Positions 7,451 through 12,821 of a stretch of 14,768 nt of DNA are shown one piece after another. Made by a program: the position numbers and the translations under genes. The stretch is taken from NCBI GenBank assembly GCA_947176685.1, contig CAMWRL010000023.1, positions 1 to 14,768 on the forward strand, written 5' to 3'. The notes under the pieces are model-generated. The model saw nothing but the letters and a program-made list of their open reading frames with translations. It was not told where the DNA came from and did not search any database. Origin of the DNA: an uncultured Ruminococcus sp. (GTDB taxonomy: Bacteria; Bacillota; Clostridia; Oscillospirales; Ruminococcaceae). Numbering within the stretch: position 1 is the first letter of the stretch; each line of letters begins with the position of its first letter.

Positions 7451-8584
7451 ATGAAAATTTCTGAAATCTCCGGCAGGGCAACAGCAGTACTTGTTTTTGC
7501 GGTAATGGCTGTAATGCTTGTTCTTACGGTGTGCGGAAAAAAAGAGGATTTTTCGGTCGCTGAAGACCGTGAACTTGCTGATTTTCCGGAAATTTCCATT
7601 TCGGCACTTATGGACGGCAGTTACGGCAGACAGCTTGCCGGATATATGACAGACCATTTTTACGGTCGTGAAAAACTCATTTCGGCACGTACCCGAATAG
7701 AGTACGCAATGTGCGAAAAGATTGTCAACGGAATATACATCAGTGATGATATGCTTCTTGATGCTGAGATTTCCTCACGCAGAATAGCTCCGGAAAACGC
7801 CGATTCTGTAAACGATTTTTTGAGTAGTTACAGCGGTACGGTATATTTTGCGGCAGTCCCGACATCTTCCGGAGTGTATGGGGATATGCTGCCGGATTAT
7901 CTTCTGACAAATCCCGAAAAAAAACAGATAGATTTTTTATACAACGGTCTTAACGACAGTATCAGGAAAATTGATACGTACAATATTCTGAGAATGCTTA
8001 ATGATAACTATATTTACTACCGCAACGACTCAAAACTGACAAGTTACGGAGCGTACTATGTTTACAGGACGATAATTCAGAAACTGGGATTTCAGCCGTT
8101 ATCATACGACAAGTACACTATAAAACATGTGACAAGCGATTTCAGAGGGAATCTTTACAGCAGGTGTCTTTACAACAGTACAAAGTCCGATATACTGGAT
8201 ATTTACAGCTATTCCGGCGGTGCGGAAATAACCTCCTGTACAGTCCGCACCAACAACGGTATTACTTATCGTAATACCCTTAATGATGAGAGTTTTCTGT
8301 CAGGCGATATGTACAGAATGTATCTTGGTAATGAAGTGCCTTTTATGCGGATAAAGACTTCTGTAAACAACAATAAGAAATTACTGCTTATAAAAGACAG
8401 TTATGCGGACTGTTTCGTGCAGTTTCTGATACAGCATTACAGTGAAATTGCGGTAATATCTCCGGAAAGTATGACAAAACCTCTGAGCAGCTTCATAAAT
8501 CCGGACAACTATGAACAGACGTTATTTCTTTTTGGAATAGACAGTATGGATAACGGAAATTTATTTGACTTACTGAACGGTTAG
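7451..8584 (+). CDS. DHHW-family (AlgJ/AlgX-like) MBOAT partner with altered DHHW motif
   Basis: A 377-residue membrane-anchored extracytoplasmic protein with one N-terminal transmembrane segment (about residues 10-28). DHHW proteins accompany MBOAT acyltransferases and are thought to complete O-acetylation of an extracellular glycan. Domain pattern: EDRELADFPEIS after the anchor, then an extracytoplasmic SGNH-like fold with YFAAVPTSSGVYGDMLPDY, YYRNDSKLTSYGAYYVYR and LLLIKDSYADCFVQFL. The defining motif is normally YY(K/R)TDHHWT; here it is NDSKLT (Asp193, Ser194, Lys195, Leu196), so the catalytic-type His is gone while the Asp and following GAYYxY remain. The late Asp-Ser (Asp316-Ser317) is kept. 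An AGGAGGTG overlapping the MBOAT stop serves as ribosome binding site. Altered motifs in both halves of the pair are the main oddity here. Confidence 0.83.
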   Translation: MKISEISGRATAVLVFAVMAVMLVLTVCGKKEDFSVAEDRELADFPEISISALMDGSYGRQLAGYMTDHFYGREKLISARTRIEYAMCEKIVNGIYISDDMLLDAEISSRRIAPENADSVNDFLSSYSGTVYFAAVPTSSGVYGDMLPDYLLTNPEKKQIDFLYNGLNDSIRKIDTYNILRMLNDNYIYYRNDSKLTSYGAYYVYRTIIQKLGFQPLSYDKYTIKHVTSDFRGNLYSRCLYNSTKSDILDIYSYSGGAEITSCTVRTNNGITYRNTLNDESFLSGDMYRMYLGNEVPFMRIKTSVNNNKKLLLIKDSYADCFVQFLIQHYSEIAVISPESMTKPLSSFINPDNYEQTLFLFGIDSMDNGNLFDLLNG

Positions 8585-8605
8585 CGAAAGGACAGTGATT
8601 TATTT

Positions 8606-9367
8606 ATGAAAGCATTGGTAACAGGTGCGACTTCCGGTATAGGAAGATGTATAGCGGAAAGTCTCCATAAACGTGGCTGGAAACTCATTCTTACAGGAAG
8701 AAATGAAAAGGTTCTGAAAGGATTGCAGAAAAAATTCGGCGGCGGAACTGAAATAATCAAAGCTGAATTATCTGACAGAAAAGAAGTTTTCAGGGTATAC
8801 GAGTTTTGCAGGGACAAGAATATTGATTTGCTTGTCAATAATGCCGGATATGGAATCTTCGGGAAATTTGACAGTACAGACCTTGATGACGAATTGTCTA
8901 TGATTGATGTGAATATAACAGCACTGCATATTCTTACAAAGCTTTTTCTGCGTGACTTCAAAAAGCGTGACAGCGGTTATATACTGAATGTAGCATCTGT
9001 TGCCGGCTTTATGACAGGACCGTTGCTGTCATCATACTATGCATCAAAAAATTATGTGATAAGACTGTCTTCTGCCATATACGAGGAGTTAAGGCGGGAG
9101 CATTCAAACGTTAAAATAACTGTACTCTGTCCCGGTCCTGTGAATACCAATTTCAATAACCGTGCCGGAGTGAGTTTCAGCGTGAAGCCCGTGTCACCGG
9201 AATACGTTGCGGAGTATGCTTTGAAAAGACTTTTTCAGGGAAAATTCTTTGCGATACCGTCGCTTACTGCAAAGCTTTGTGCAGTCGGACAAAGATTTGT
9301 ACCGGAAAGACTTCTGGCGGCATTGACATACAGCGTCCAGAAAGCCAAGAAAACCAACGGCGTATGA
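8606..9367 (+). CDS. Short-chain dehydrogenase/reductase (classical SDR)
   Basis: A 253-residue NAD(P)-dependent oxidoreductase. The Rossmann dinucleotide motif is TGATSGIG (residues 6-13), with NNAG at 78-81, the structural Asn at 103, and Ser131 plus YxxxK (Tyr144, Lys148) as the catalytic set. PGPVNTNF follows (176-183). Arg32 after the second strand (TGRNEK) suggests preference for NADPH, an inference. The type is the DltE/YqjQ-like branch of uncharacterised SDRs, whose C-terminus of about 50 residues (here LTAKLCAVGQRFVPERLL) can associate with membranes. The substrate is unknown. GAAAGGA lies about 13 nt upstream of the ATG. The stop overlaps the next start as ATGA, so it is coupled to the small membrane protein. 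Confidence 0.92.
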   Translation: MKALVTGATSGIGRCIAESLHKRGWKLILTGRNEKVLKGLQKKFGGGTEIIKAELSDRKEVFRVYEFCRDKNIDLLVNNAGYGIFGKFDSTDLDDELSMIDVNITALHILTKLFLRDFKKRDSGYILNVASVAGFMTGPLLSSYYASKNYVIRLSSAIYEELRREHSNVKITVLCPGPVNTNFNNRAGVSFSVKPVSPEYVAEYALKRLFQGKFFAIPSLTAKLCAVGQRFVPERLLAALTYSVQKAKKTNGV

Positions 9368-9903
9368 GAGATATAAGTTACCGTGTGGCACTTGGCGGAA
9401 TAGTTTCGGCATTGTGCCTGACAGCTATGTTTTTAGCCGGAATTATGCCTATGCTTTATATGCTGCTGCCGATGATTGCCGGAGTGCTTATGATGATAAT
9501 AGCCGTTGAAGTAAGTACTGGCTGGGCGTGGCTGACGTATATATCTGTAGGACTTCTGTCGCTTTTTATAACATTCGACAAGGAAGCAGCACTTATTTTT
9601 ATAATGCTTTTCGGACACTATCCTGTTTTGAAATTCTATATCGACAGGATAAAAAATGGTTTTCTGCGCCGTACTGCTAAGTTTCTGATATTCAATGCCT
9701 GCGTGCTTGCGTATTTTTTTGTAACAGTGTATCTTCTGGGACTTGACCAGATGCTTGAAGAGTTTGACGAGGTAGGCAGATACGGCGGTTATATAATGCT
9801 GGGACTGTGTAATATTATTTTCGTTCTGTACGACATAAATCTTAATGCCTGCTGTGTCATATACAGACACAGGATTATGCCACGTTTCAGAAGAAAAAAA
9901 TAA
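9364..9903 (+). CDS. Conserved integral membrane protein of unknown function
   Basis: The start is placed at the ATG at 9364, which overlaps the SDR stop (ATGA); the frame is open further upstream, but those codons lie inside the SDR gene. The product is 179 residues with about five or six hydrophobic segments (roughly 8-28, 30-47, 50-66, 70-82, 97-122 and 132-152) and a basic tail ending RFRRKK. The N-terminal YRVALGGIVSALCL and the following proline/glycine-broken helices recall small clostridial proteins resembling ECF-transporter S components, but no substrate motif is visible, so no function is assigned. The LFGHYPVLKFYID segment and acidic EEFDEVGRYG loop appear to be the most distinctive parts. 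It probably works with the SDR. Confidence 0.8.
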   Translation: MRDISYRVALGGIVSALCLTAMFLAGIMPMLYMLLPMIAGVLMMIIAVEVSTGWAWLTYISVGLLSLFITFDKEAALIFIMLFGHYPVLKFYIDRIKNGFLRRTAKFLIFNACVLAYFFVTVYLLGLDQMLEEFDEVGRYGGYIMLGLCNIIFVLYDINLNACCVIYRHRIMPRFRRKK

Positions 9904-9961
9904 TAATATACAGCAGGCTATGAATTAGAAAAGGAAAATACTTTTCAAAAGGGAATAATAT

Positions 9962-10303
9962 ATGACTATACAGAATTTTATGGAAAAATATAATATTGCT
10001 GTTTTTGTCAGAATCGACAAAGACGGCAGTATGGAAATAATTCGCTCTGAAACAGCTAAGTTGGAATCAGATGTATTATTTGAGCAGCTTATCACTTTCA
10101 GGGATATATCATCAATAATCAATACGGTTGACGACCGTACGCCGACAATGAATTTTGCACAGGATACTACAAGATGTGTTATAACCAAAAATTCTGATTT
10201 TGTAATTTATGTGTTTTATGAATCTGAACTGAATGTTTTTGAAGATTATGATTTTTATATGAAAATCAGTGATGAATTGATTAATATTGAAAGATATGCA
10301 TAA
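9962..10303 (+). CDS. Small hypothetical protein
   Basis: A 113-residue soluble, acidic protein with no family I recognise and no signal peptide or membrane segment. The ribosome binding site AAAAGGGA (9946-9953) lies 8 nt before the ATG, and the stop directly abuts the strong terminator hairpin, which supports a real gene. The predicted pattern is a short beta-strand (AVFVRIDKDGSMEII), a central helix-rich part, then strands around RCVITKNSDFVIYVFYES and a C-terminal helix. The leader (9904-9961) contains a 6-bp inverted repeat, GAAAAG/CTTTTC (9928-9933 with 9941-9946), just before the ribosome binding site. More AT-rich than the preceding genes. It is the last gene of the upstream run by position. 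Confidence 0.7.
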   Translation: MTIQNFMEKYNIAVFVRIDKDGSMEIIRSETAKLESDVLFEQLITFRDISSIINTVDDRTPTMNFAQDTTRCVITKNSDFVIYVFYESELNVFEDYDFYMKISDELINIERYA

Positions 10304-10345
10304 AAAACAGCACCGGAGGATTATATTTTCCTGCGGTGCTGTTTT
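10304..10345. terminator. Strong bidirectional intrinsic terminator
   Basis: Inverted repeat 10304-10320 with 10329-10345: 16 of 17 positions pair (a single G-G mismatch) around an 8-nt AT loop. On the plus strand, TTTT closes the stem and TATTTTAATAAA follows. On the minus strand, the complement ends the stem in TTTTTTA. It therefore terminates both the plus-strand run ending at 10303 and the decayed minus-strand gene that stops at 10364. Confidence 0.92.
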
Positions 10346-10363
10346 GCTATTTTAATAAAGCGG

Positions 10364-10925
10364 TTACTTGCTGAGATTCTGATAATCAATCATACCGTGT
10401 ATTGCTTCAACGGTCTTGTTAGTCATATCCTTAAGTAAAGTTATGACTGAGGTATTTATATCCTTGTCTTTTCTGATAACAGAAATCTTATACTTCGGAT
10501 AGACAGCATCAGCATTATAACAAATTGGATAATCAAAGCACTGTTCAGTCCTGAGAAACCGCCTTTAAACAAATCATTTACCACATCTGCCCTGTTGCTT
10601 ATTCTTGCGGTTGGGTCATTGATGTTATTGATATTTTCTGTGATGTCATTTATATTATTTTTCAGAAGCTCCGACAGTTACAGACATTCTTCCGTAATTT
10701 CCTCAAGTTTTTCATGCTGTGAAGCAAGTGCGCTGTGCCTTGCCACAAGAAAAGACTTTGCATGAACGATACAGTTTTCTTTATGGTTCAGACCACGGCA
10801 TATAGCTGTTGCCATATCTCTGCAAGATTGATAATCTTTTTTGTGTTTGTCGTTGTATACCTTCGGATATAATCCGGACGAGTTGGTAAATACCAATCTG
10901 AAACGGCTGTCAGTATGTACAGTAC
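10364..10925 (-). pseudogene. Decayed minus-strand gene of unknown function (in-frame stop plus frameshift)
   Basis: Three minus-strand coding-like pieces follow one another. The first (about 10925 to 10681) reads through VFTNSSGLYPKVYNDKHKK and ends HEKLEEITEECL at a TAA (10678-10680). The same frame resumes immediately with LSELLKNNINDITENINNI, a plausible continuation of the same coiled coil, down to about 10550. The frame then shifts: the remainder, including YPKYKISVIRKDKDINT and ending MIDYQNLSK, is in another frame and stops at 10364-10366. It would be roughly 185-195 residues if repaired. No family recognised. No convincing ribosome binding site is visible, and the 5' end is uncertain because the open frame extends past the promoter. 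Surroundings fit a gene: a near-consensus promoter upstream and the terminator downstream. Confidence 0.55.
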
Positions 10926-10930
10926 AAATA

Positions 10931-10959
10931 ATTATAACAGACATTATTTGAAAAGTCAA
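10931..10959 (-). promoter_or_regulatory. Sigma-A promoter for the decayed minus-strand gene
   Basis: On the minus strand, -35 TTGACT (10954-10959), a 17-nt spacer and -10 TATAAT (10931-10936), with a TGn extension directly before the -10. Transcription would start near 10924 and run leftward through the pseudogene to the terminator at 10304-10345. Sequence match is seen; activity is inferred. Confidence 0.7.
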
Positions 10960-11070
10960 GTAATCAGCGATTTTTTACAGAAATCGAAATGGAAACTCAC
11001 GGAATTATTGCTTAGTACAAAAATCTGTCGATATGGATTGCGTTTCCTTGTGAATAAGTTTATACTCAGT

Positions 11071-11099
11071 TTGACAATAGAAATTGACTGTGATATAAT
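11071..11099 (+). promoter_or_regulatory. Perfect-consensus sigma-A promoter without an intact gene
   Basis: TTGACA (11071-11076), a 17-nt spacer and TATAAT (11094-11099), preceded by TG in the extended -10 position. All 12 consensus bases match. It diverges from the minus-strand promoter 111 nt to its left. Downstream lies only a nine-codon frame (ATG 11107, stop 11131-11133, reading MSKSKDFR, no ribosome binding site), then the right end of the mini-element. A transcript reading on would be antisense to the putative omega RNA and could reach the gene at 11560. Confidence 0.7.
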
Positions 11100-11156
11100 A
11101 AAAATAATGAGTAAAAGCAAAGATTTCAGATAAACGGCATATAAAGTATAATGACT

Positions 11157-11416
11157 GTGAACTCTCCCCCACCTAAAGAGGTGAGGGCTTCGTAAGAAGA
11201 TTGGTATTTAAGTTTCCACCTGAAAATCAGGCAACCCTTATTCTTACAGGCGTGTCCACTTCGCCGCTACTGTATAGAGCTGTCAAGCTCACAACGCTAC
11301 TTTAATATTTATTATTTTATTTTTCCTGACTTCATTTTTACAGAAGACTAACTGACGCTTAAGATTTTACACACGATACGATTCGATGGTGCAACCGCAA
11401 TCTTAACTATCAGGAT
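11157..11416 (-). ncRNA. Putative omega RNA (HEARO-like) scaffold
   Basis: A transcript from the left-end promoter would start near 11416 and contain several nested helices before the right end. These are GAGCT/AGCTC (11277-11281 with 11286-11290), a 7-bp helix GTAAGAA/TTCTTAC (11192-11198 with 11241-11247) that encloses CCTGA/TCAGG (11219-11223 with 11227-11231), and the terminal 9-bp stem (11166-11174 with 11179-11187). The terminal stem has a C/A mismatch if read from the plus strand but a G-U pair if transcribed from the minus strand, which supports minus-strand RNA. In TnpB systems the guide lies directly 3' of this right-end motif, here the 20 or so bases 11137-11156 (minus). No nuclease gene is present in the window. 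Function is inferred. Confidence 0.55.
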
Positions 11417-11422
11417 GTCTTT

Positions 11423-11451
11423 ATTATATCATAATTAATCTGATTTGTCAA
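11423..11451 (-). promoter_or_regulatory. Consensus promoter inside the mini-element
   Basis: Minus strand: -35 TTGACA (11446-11451), 17-nt spacer, -10 TATAAT (11423-11428), with TGA immediately before the -10 (extended -10). All 12 consensus bases match. In an intact element this would be expected to drive the transposition genes; here it points straight into the omega-RNA-like sequence about 10 nt downstream. Confidence 0.7.
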
Positions 11452-11465
11452 TATATTTTTTCAGG

Positions 11466-11524
11466 CGGCATTCATCCCCCACTTTCGCTCACTTCGTTCG
11501 CTTAGAAGCGGGGTTATTCTGCCG
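11466..11524. repeat. Left-end hairpin of the mini-element
   Basis: Imperfect inverted repeat with outer arms CGGCA (11466-11470) and TGCCG (11520-11524) and inner arms CCCC (from 11476) and GGGG (11510-11513). It encloses a repetitive core, CGCTCACTTCGTTCGCT, followed by a small CGCT/AGCG stem-loop. This is the kind of subterminal hairpin recognised by Y1 transposases; that it is such a site is inferred. Confidence 0.55.
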
Positions 11525-11559
11525 AAATACGATAAAAAATATGAATAAAAGGTGATTTC

Positions 11560-12078
11560 ATGAGCAAAGAATATTGGGGATTTGAAAATGAAAATGGTGA
11601 TACCGGATTTCTTGCCGGAGTGGTTGATGTTCTGACTGATAATCTGCCGTGTTGTGATTTCGAGTATACTTTGGACGCTGACATTTTTCCGGTTGAAAAT
11701 AATGATATTTCGCATATTAACGATACCGTAAAAAAACGTCTGCATTATTACAACAGGAGATACGGCATAAATTTACCGGATGAGTATATAGAAGGATTGC
11801 ATTTGAAGTTGGAAAAAGTAAATAATGATGCTGAAAAAATTCTTTGTGATATTATTTCATGTTATTCATCTTCAAAGGATATTCCCGAAAAAGTGGGAGA
11901 GTTTTTCCGTAGTCTTAACTGGTATCTGCAAAAGCCGACAGGTATATATGTATCTCAGTCCATTGACAACAAGAACATTGAAATACTTGGACAGGTGTAT
12001 TTATATATGGCTTTTGAATATTTTTTCATTGCATATGACGAATGGGCAGTACTCTTTATTTTCGGGACAGTGCTGTAA
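11560..12078 (+). CDS. Hypothetical soluble protein
   Basis: A 172-residue acidic protein with no family I can name. The ribosome binding site is AAAGGTGA (11548-11555), 4-5 nt before the ATG, so spacing is short but workable. No signal peptide. The middle (about 75-125) is helical, and the C-terminus ends in an aromatic/hydrophobic strand pattern, YLYMAFEYFFIAYDEWAVLF, that superficially resembles the ends of some small immunity-type proteins; this is only a resemblance. It begins 36 nt from the left end of the mini-element, and no clear promoter of its own is visible; transcription might come from the consensus promoter at 11071-11099 through the element. No good terminator follows (12079-12161 has only weak inverted repeats). 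Confidence 0.65.
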   Translation: MSKEYWGFENENGDTGFLAGVVDVLTDNLPCCDFEYTLDADIFPVENNDISHINDTVKKRLHYYNRRYGINLPDEYIEGLHLKLEKVNNDAEKILCDIISCYSSSKDIPEKVGEFFRSLNWYLQKPTGIYVSQSIDNKNIEILGQVYLYMAFEYFFIAYDEWAVLFIFGTVL

Positions 12079-12161
12079 AATAAACTGGATTTTTTAATTT
12101 TAATGAATGCATAATATGCTTATTTATAGTTTTTATGTGTTGTTGCGGCGGGGCAACAGAC

Positions 12162-12209
12162 TTGACTTTGAGCTGAAGTTAGTGTATACTAATATTAGTA
12201 ATAACTAAC
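12162..12209 (+). promoter_or_regulatory. Promoter overlapped by nested palindromic operator, for the DUF2325 gene
   Basis: Promoter: -35 TTGACT (12162-12167), 17-nt spacer, -10 TATACT (12185-12190). Covering the -10 and start region is a two-layer palindrome sharing one centre (between 12193 and 12194): a perfect inner 12-mer ACTAATATTAGT (12188-12199), and outer arms GTTAGT (12178-12183) and ACTAAC (12204-12209), each separated from the inner arms by 4 nt. The layout indicates a dimeric or paired-dimer repressor blocking RNA polymerase. The TTAGT/ACTAA half-sites resemble iron/manganese (DtxR/IdeR-type) boxes, which is a guess. A 6-bp hairpin, TGTTGC/GCAACA (12141-12158), lies just upstream. 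Confidence 0.7.
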
Positions 12210-12228
12210 AATTAAGGAGTTTATAAAA

Positions 12229-12516
12229 ATGAGTGTAGTAATTTTAGGCGGCAATGACTGTATGATACGTAAGTACAAGGACATCTGCAAACAGTACAAG
12301 TGTACAGCGAAAGTCTTCACACATATGAAAACAGACCTCCGGAAACAGATAGGCTGTCCGGACTTGCTTGTGATGTTTACGGGAACTATGTCACATAAAA
12401 TGGCACGGTGTGCAGTCAGTGAAACCAAAGGGCTTCCGGTACGCATAGAAAGGTCACATTCAGGGTCAGTGTCCGCATTAAAAAGTATTCTTGAAACACA
12501 TATTAATAATTTATAA
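12229..12516 (+). CDS. DUF2325 domain protein
   Basis: A 95-residue protein matching the DUF2325 pattern: VVILGGNDCMIRKYKDICKQ at the N-terminus (a GG-containing nucleotide-fold-like start), CPDLLVMFTGTMSHKMAR (in two parts, about 43-60) with the conserved S-H, and LPVRIERSHSGSVSAL near the end. Four cysteines (11, 20, 24, 43), plus Cys61, make metal or redox sensing possible, which is inference. The biochemical role of the family is not established. AAGGAG (12214-12219) gives a well-spaced start. It is a single-gene unit: its own regulated promoter upstream and an intrinsic terminator directly after. Confidence 0.85.
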   Translation: MSVVILGGNDCMIRKYKDICKQYKCTAKVFTHMKTDLRKQIGCPDLLVMFTGTMSHKMARCAVSETKGLPVRIERSHSGSVSALKSILETHINNL

Positions 12517-12529
12517 AATAATATGACAG

Positions 12530-12557
12530 TCCGGTATTTCAATGTACCGGATTTTTT
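12530..12557 (+). terminator. Intrinsic terminator after DUF2325 gene
   Basis: 7-bp stem TCCGGTA/TACCGGA (12530-12536 with 12545-12551), 8-nt loop, then six T (12552-12557). It starts 13 nt after the DUF2325 stop. Classical plus-strand terminator. Confidence 0.9.
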
Positions 12558-12762
12558 GTACGGCACGGATTTACTAAAAATGAGACTGTATAGAGTTATT
12601 AAACTTATAATATACATTATACGAATAATTATATAAATTTAATTTTGAATAAAAATAAGTTCTAAAAGCACCTGTAACTCGCTGAAAAGTTCAGAAATAA
12701 ATAATTTTTTGCATCACACGGCAGGCGCATTAAAATTACAGATGAATTTTTTGTGAAAACTC

Positions 12763-12791
12763 TTGAAAAATTTGTTAATAACTGCTATAAT
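12763..12791 (+). promoter_or_regulatory. Promoter for the lipoprotein/GH3 unit
   Basis: TTGAAA (12763-12768), 17-nt spacer, TATAAT (12786-12791) with TGC before the -10 (extended -10). The transcript would start near 12798, leaving a short leader to the AAAGGAG (12808-12814) and ATG at 12822. The preceding 12558-12762 is AT-rich and I see no gene or clear structured RNA in it. Confidence 0.7.
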
Positions 12792-12821
12792 CTAACTAAC
12801 ACATAACGAAAGGAGAATCAT

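Larger units (their letters stand above)
11157..11524 (-). mobile_element. tnpB-less IS200/IS605-family (IS1341-like) mini-element
   Basis: Read on the minus strand, the element begins with a left-end hairpin (11466-11524), followed by a consensus promoter (11423-11451), about 250 nt of structured non-coding sequence, and a right end of the type GAAGCC-hairpin-GAGTTCAC (11157-11190). Right ends with a GC-rich stem followed by GTTCAC are typical of IS605-family tnpB elements from Firmicutes. No tnpA or tnpB coding sequence remains between the ends; no frame in 11190-11460 looks like the TnpB zinc-finger or DED region. IS605 elements make no target duplication, so the exact borders are uncertain; TTTAT on the minus strand (11532-11536) is a possible target-adjacent motif at the left end. 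The family call rests on recognition of end structures from memory, not on a database match. Confidence 0.6.

Noticed and set aside
9277..9363. Upstream in-frame extension of the small membrane protein
   Set aside because: It would overlap 29 codons of the SDR gene; the ATGA overlap at 9364 gives a natural start with a hydrophobic N-terminus.
10915..11133. 72-codon plus-strand frame in the promoter region
   Set aside because: No ribosome binding site; it runs across two promoters and the composition looks like AT-rich intergenic DNA.
11466..11524. CRISPR-like repeat from the CGCT/CTTCG repeats
   Set aside because: Single imperfect hairpin, no regularly spaced repeat units or spacers.
11461..11745. 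Minus-strand frame reading out of the 11560 gene into the element
   Set aside because: Antisense to the plus-strand gene and through the left-end hairpin; no family resemblance, in particular not to TnpA or TnpB.
12108..12135. GCATAATATGC followed by AT-rich sequence as a terminator for the 11560 gene
   Set aside because: At most 4 bp of stem with a 3-nt loop and a broken T-tract; too weak to call.
12195..12617. 140-codon minus-strand frame over the DUF2325 gene
   Set aside because: The plus strand has promoter, ribosome binding site, family motif and terminator all in register; the minus frame is a shadow.
12558..12762. Possible riboswitch or small gene upstream of the lipoprotein
   Set aside because: Only AT-rich sequence without extended pairing or a supported frame; the promoter lies downstream of it, so it would not be in the leader.
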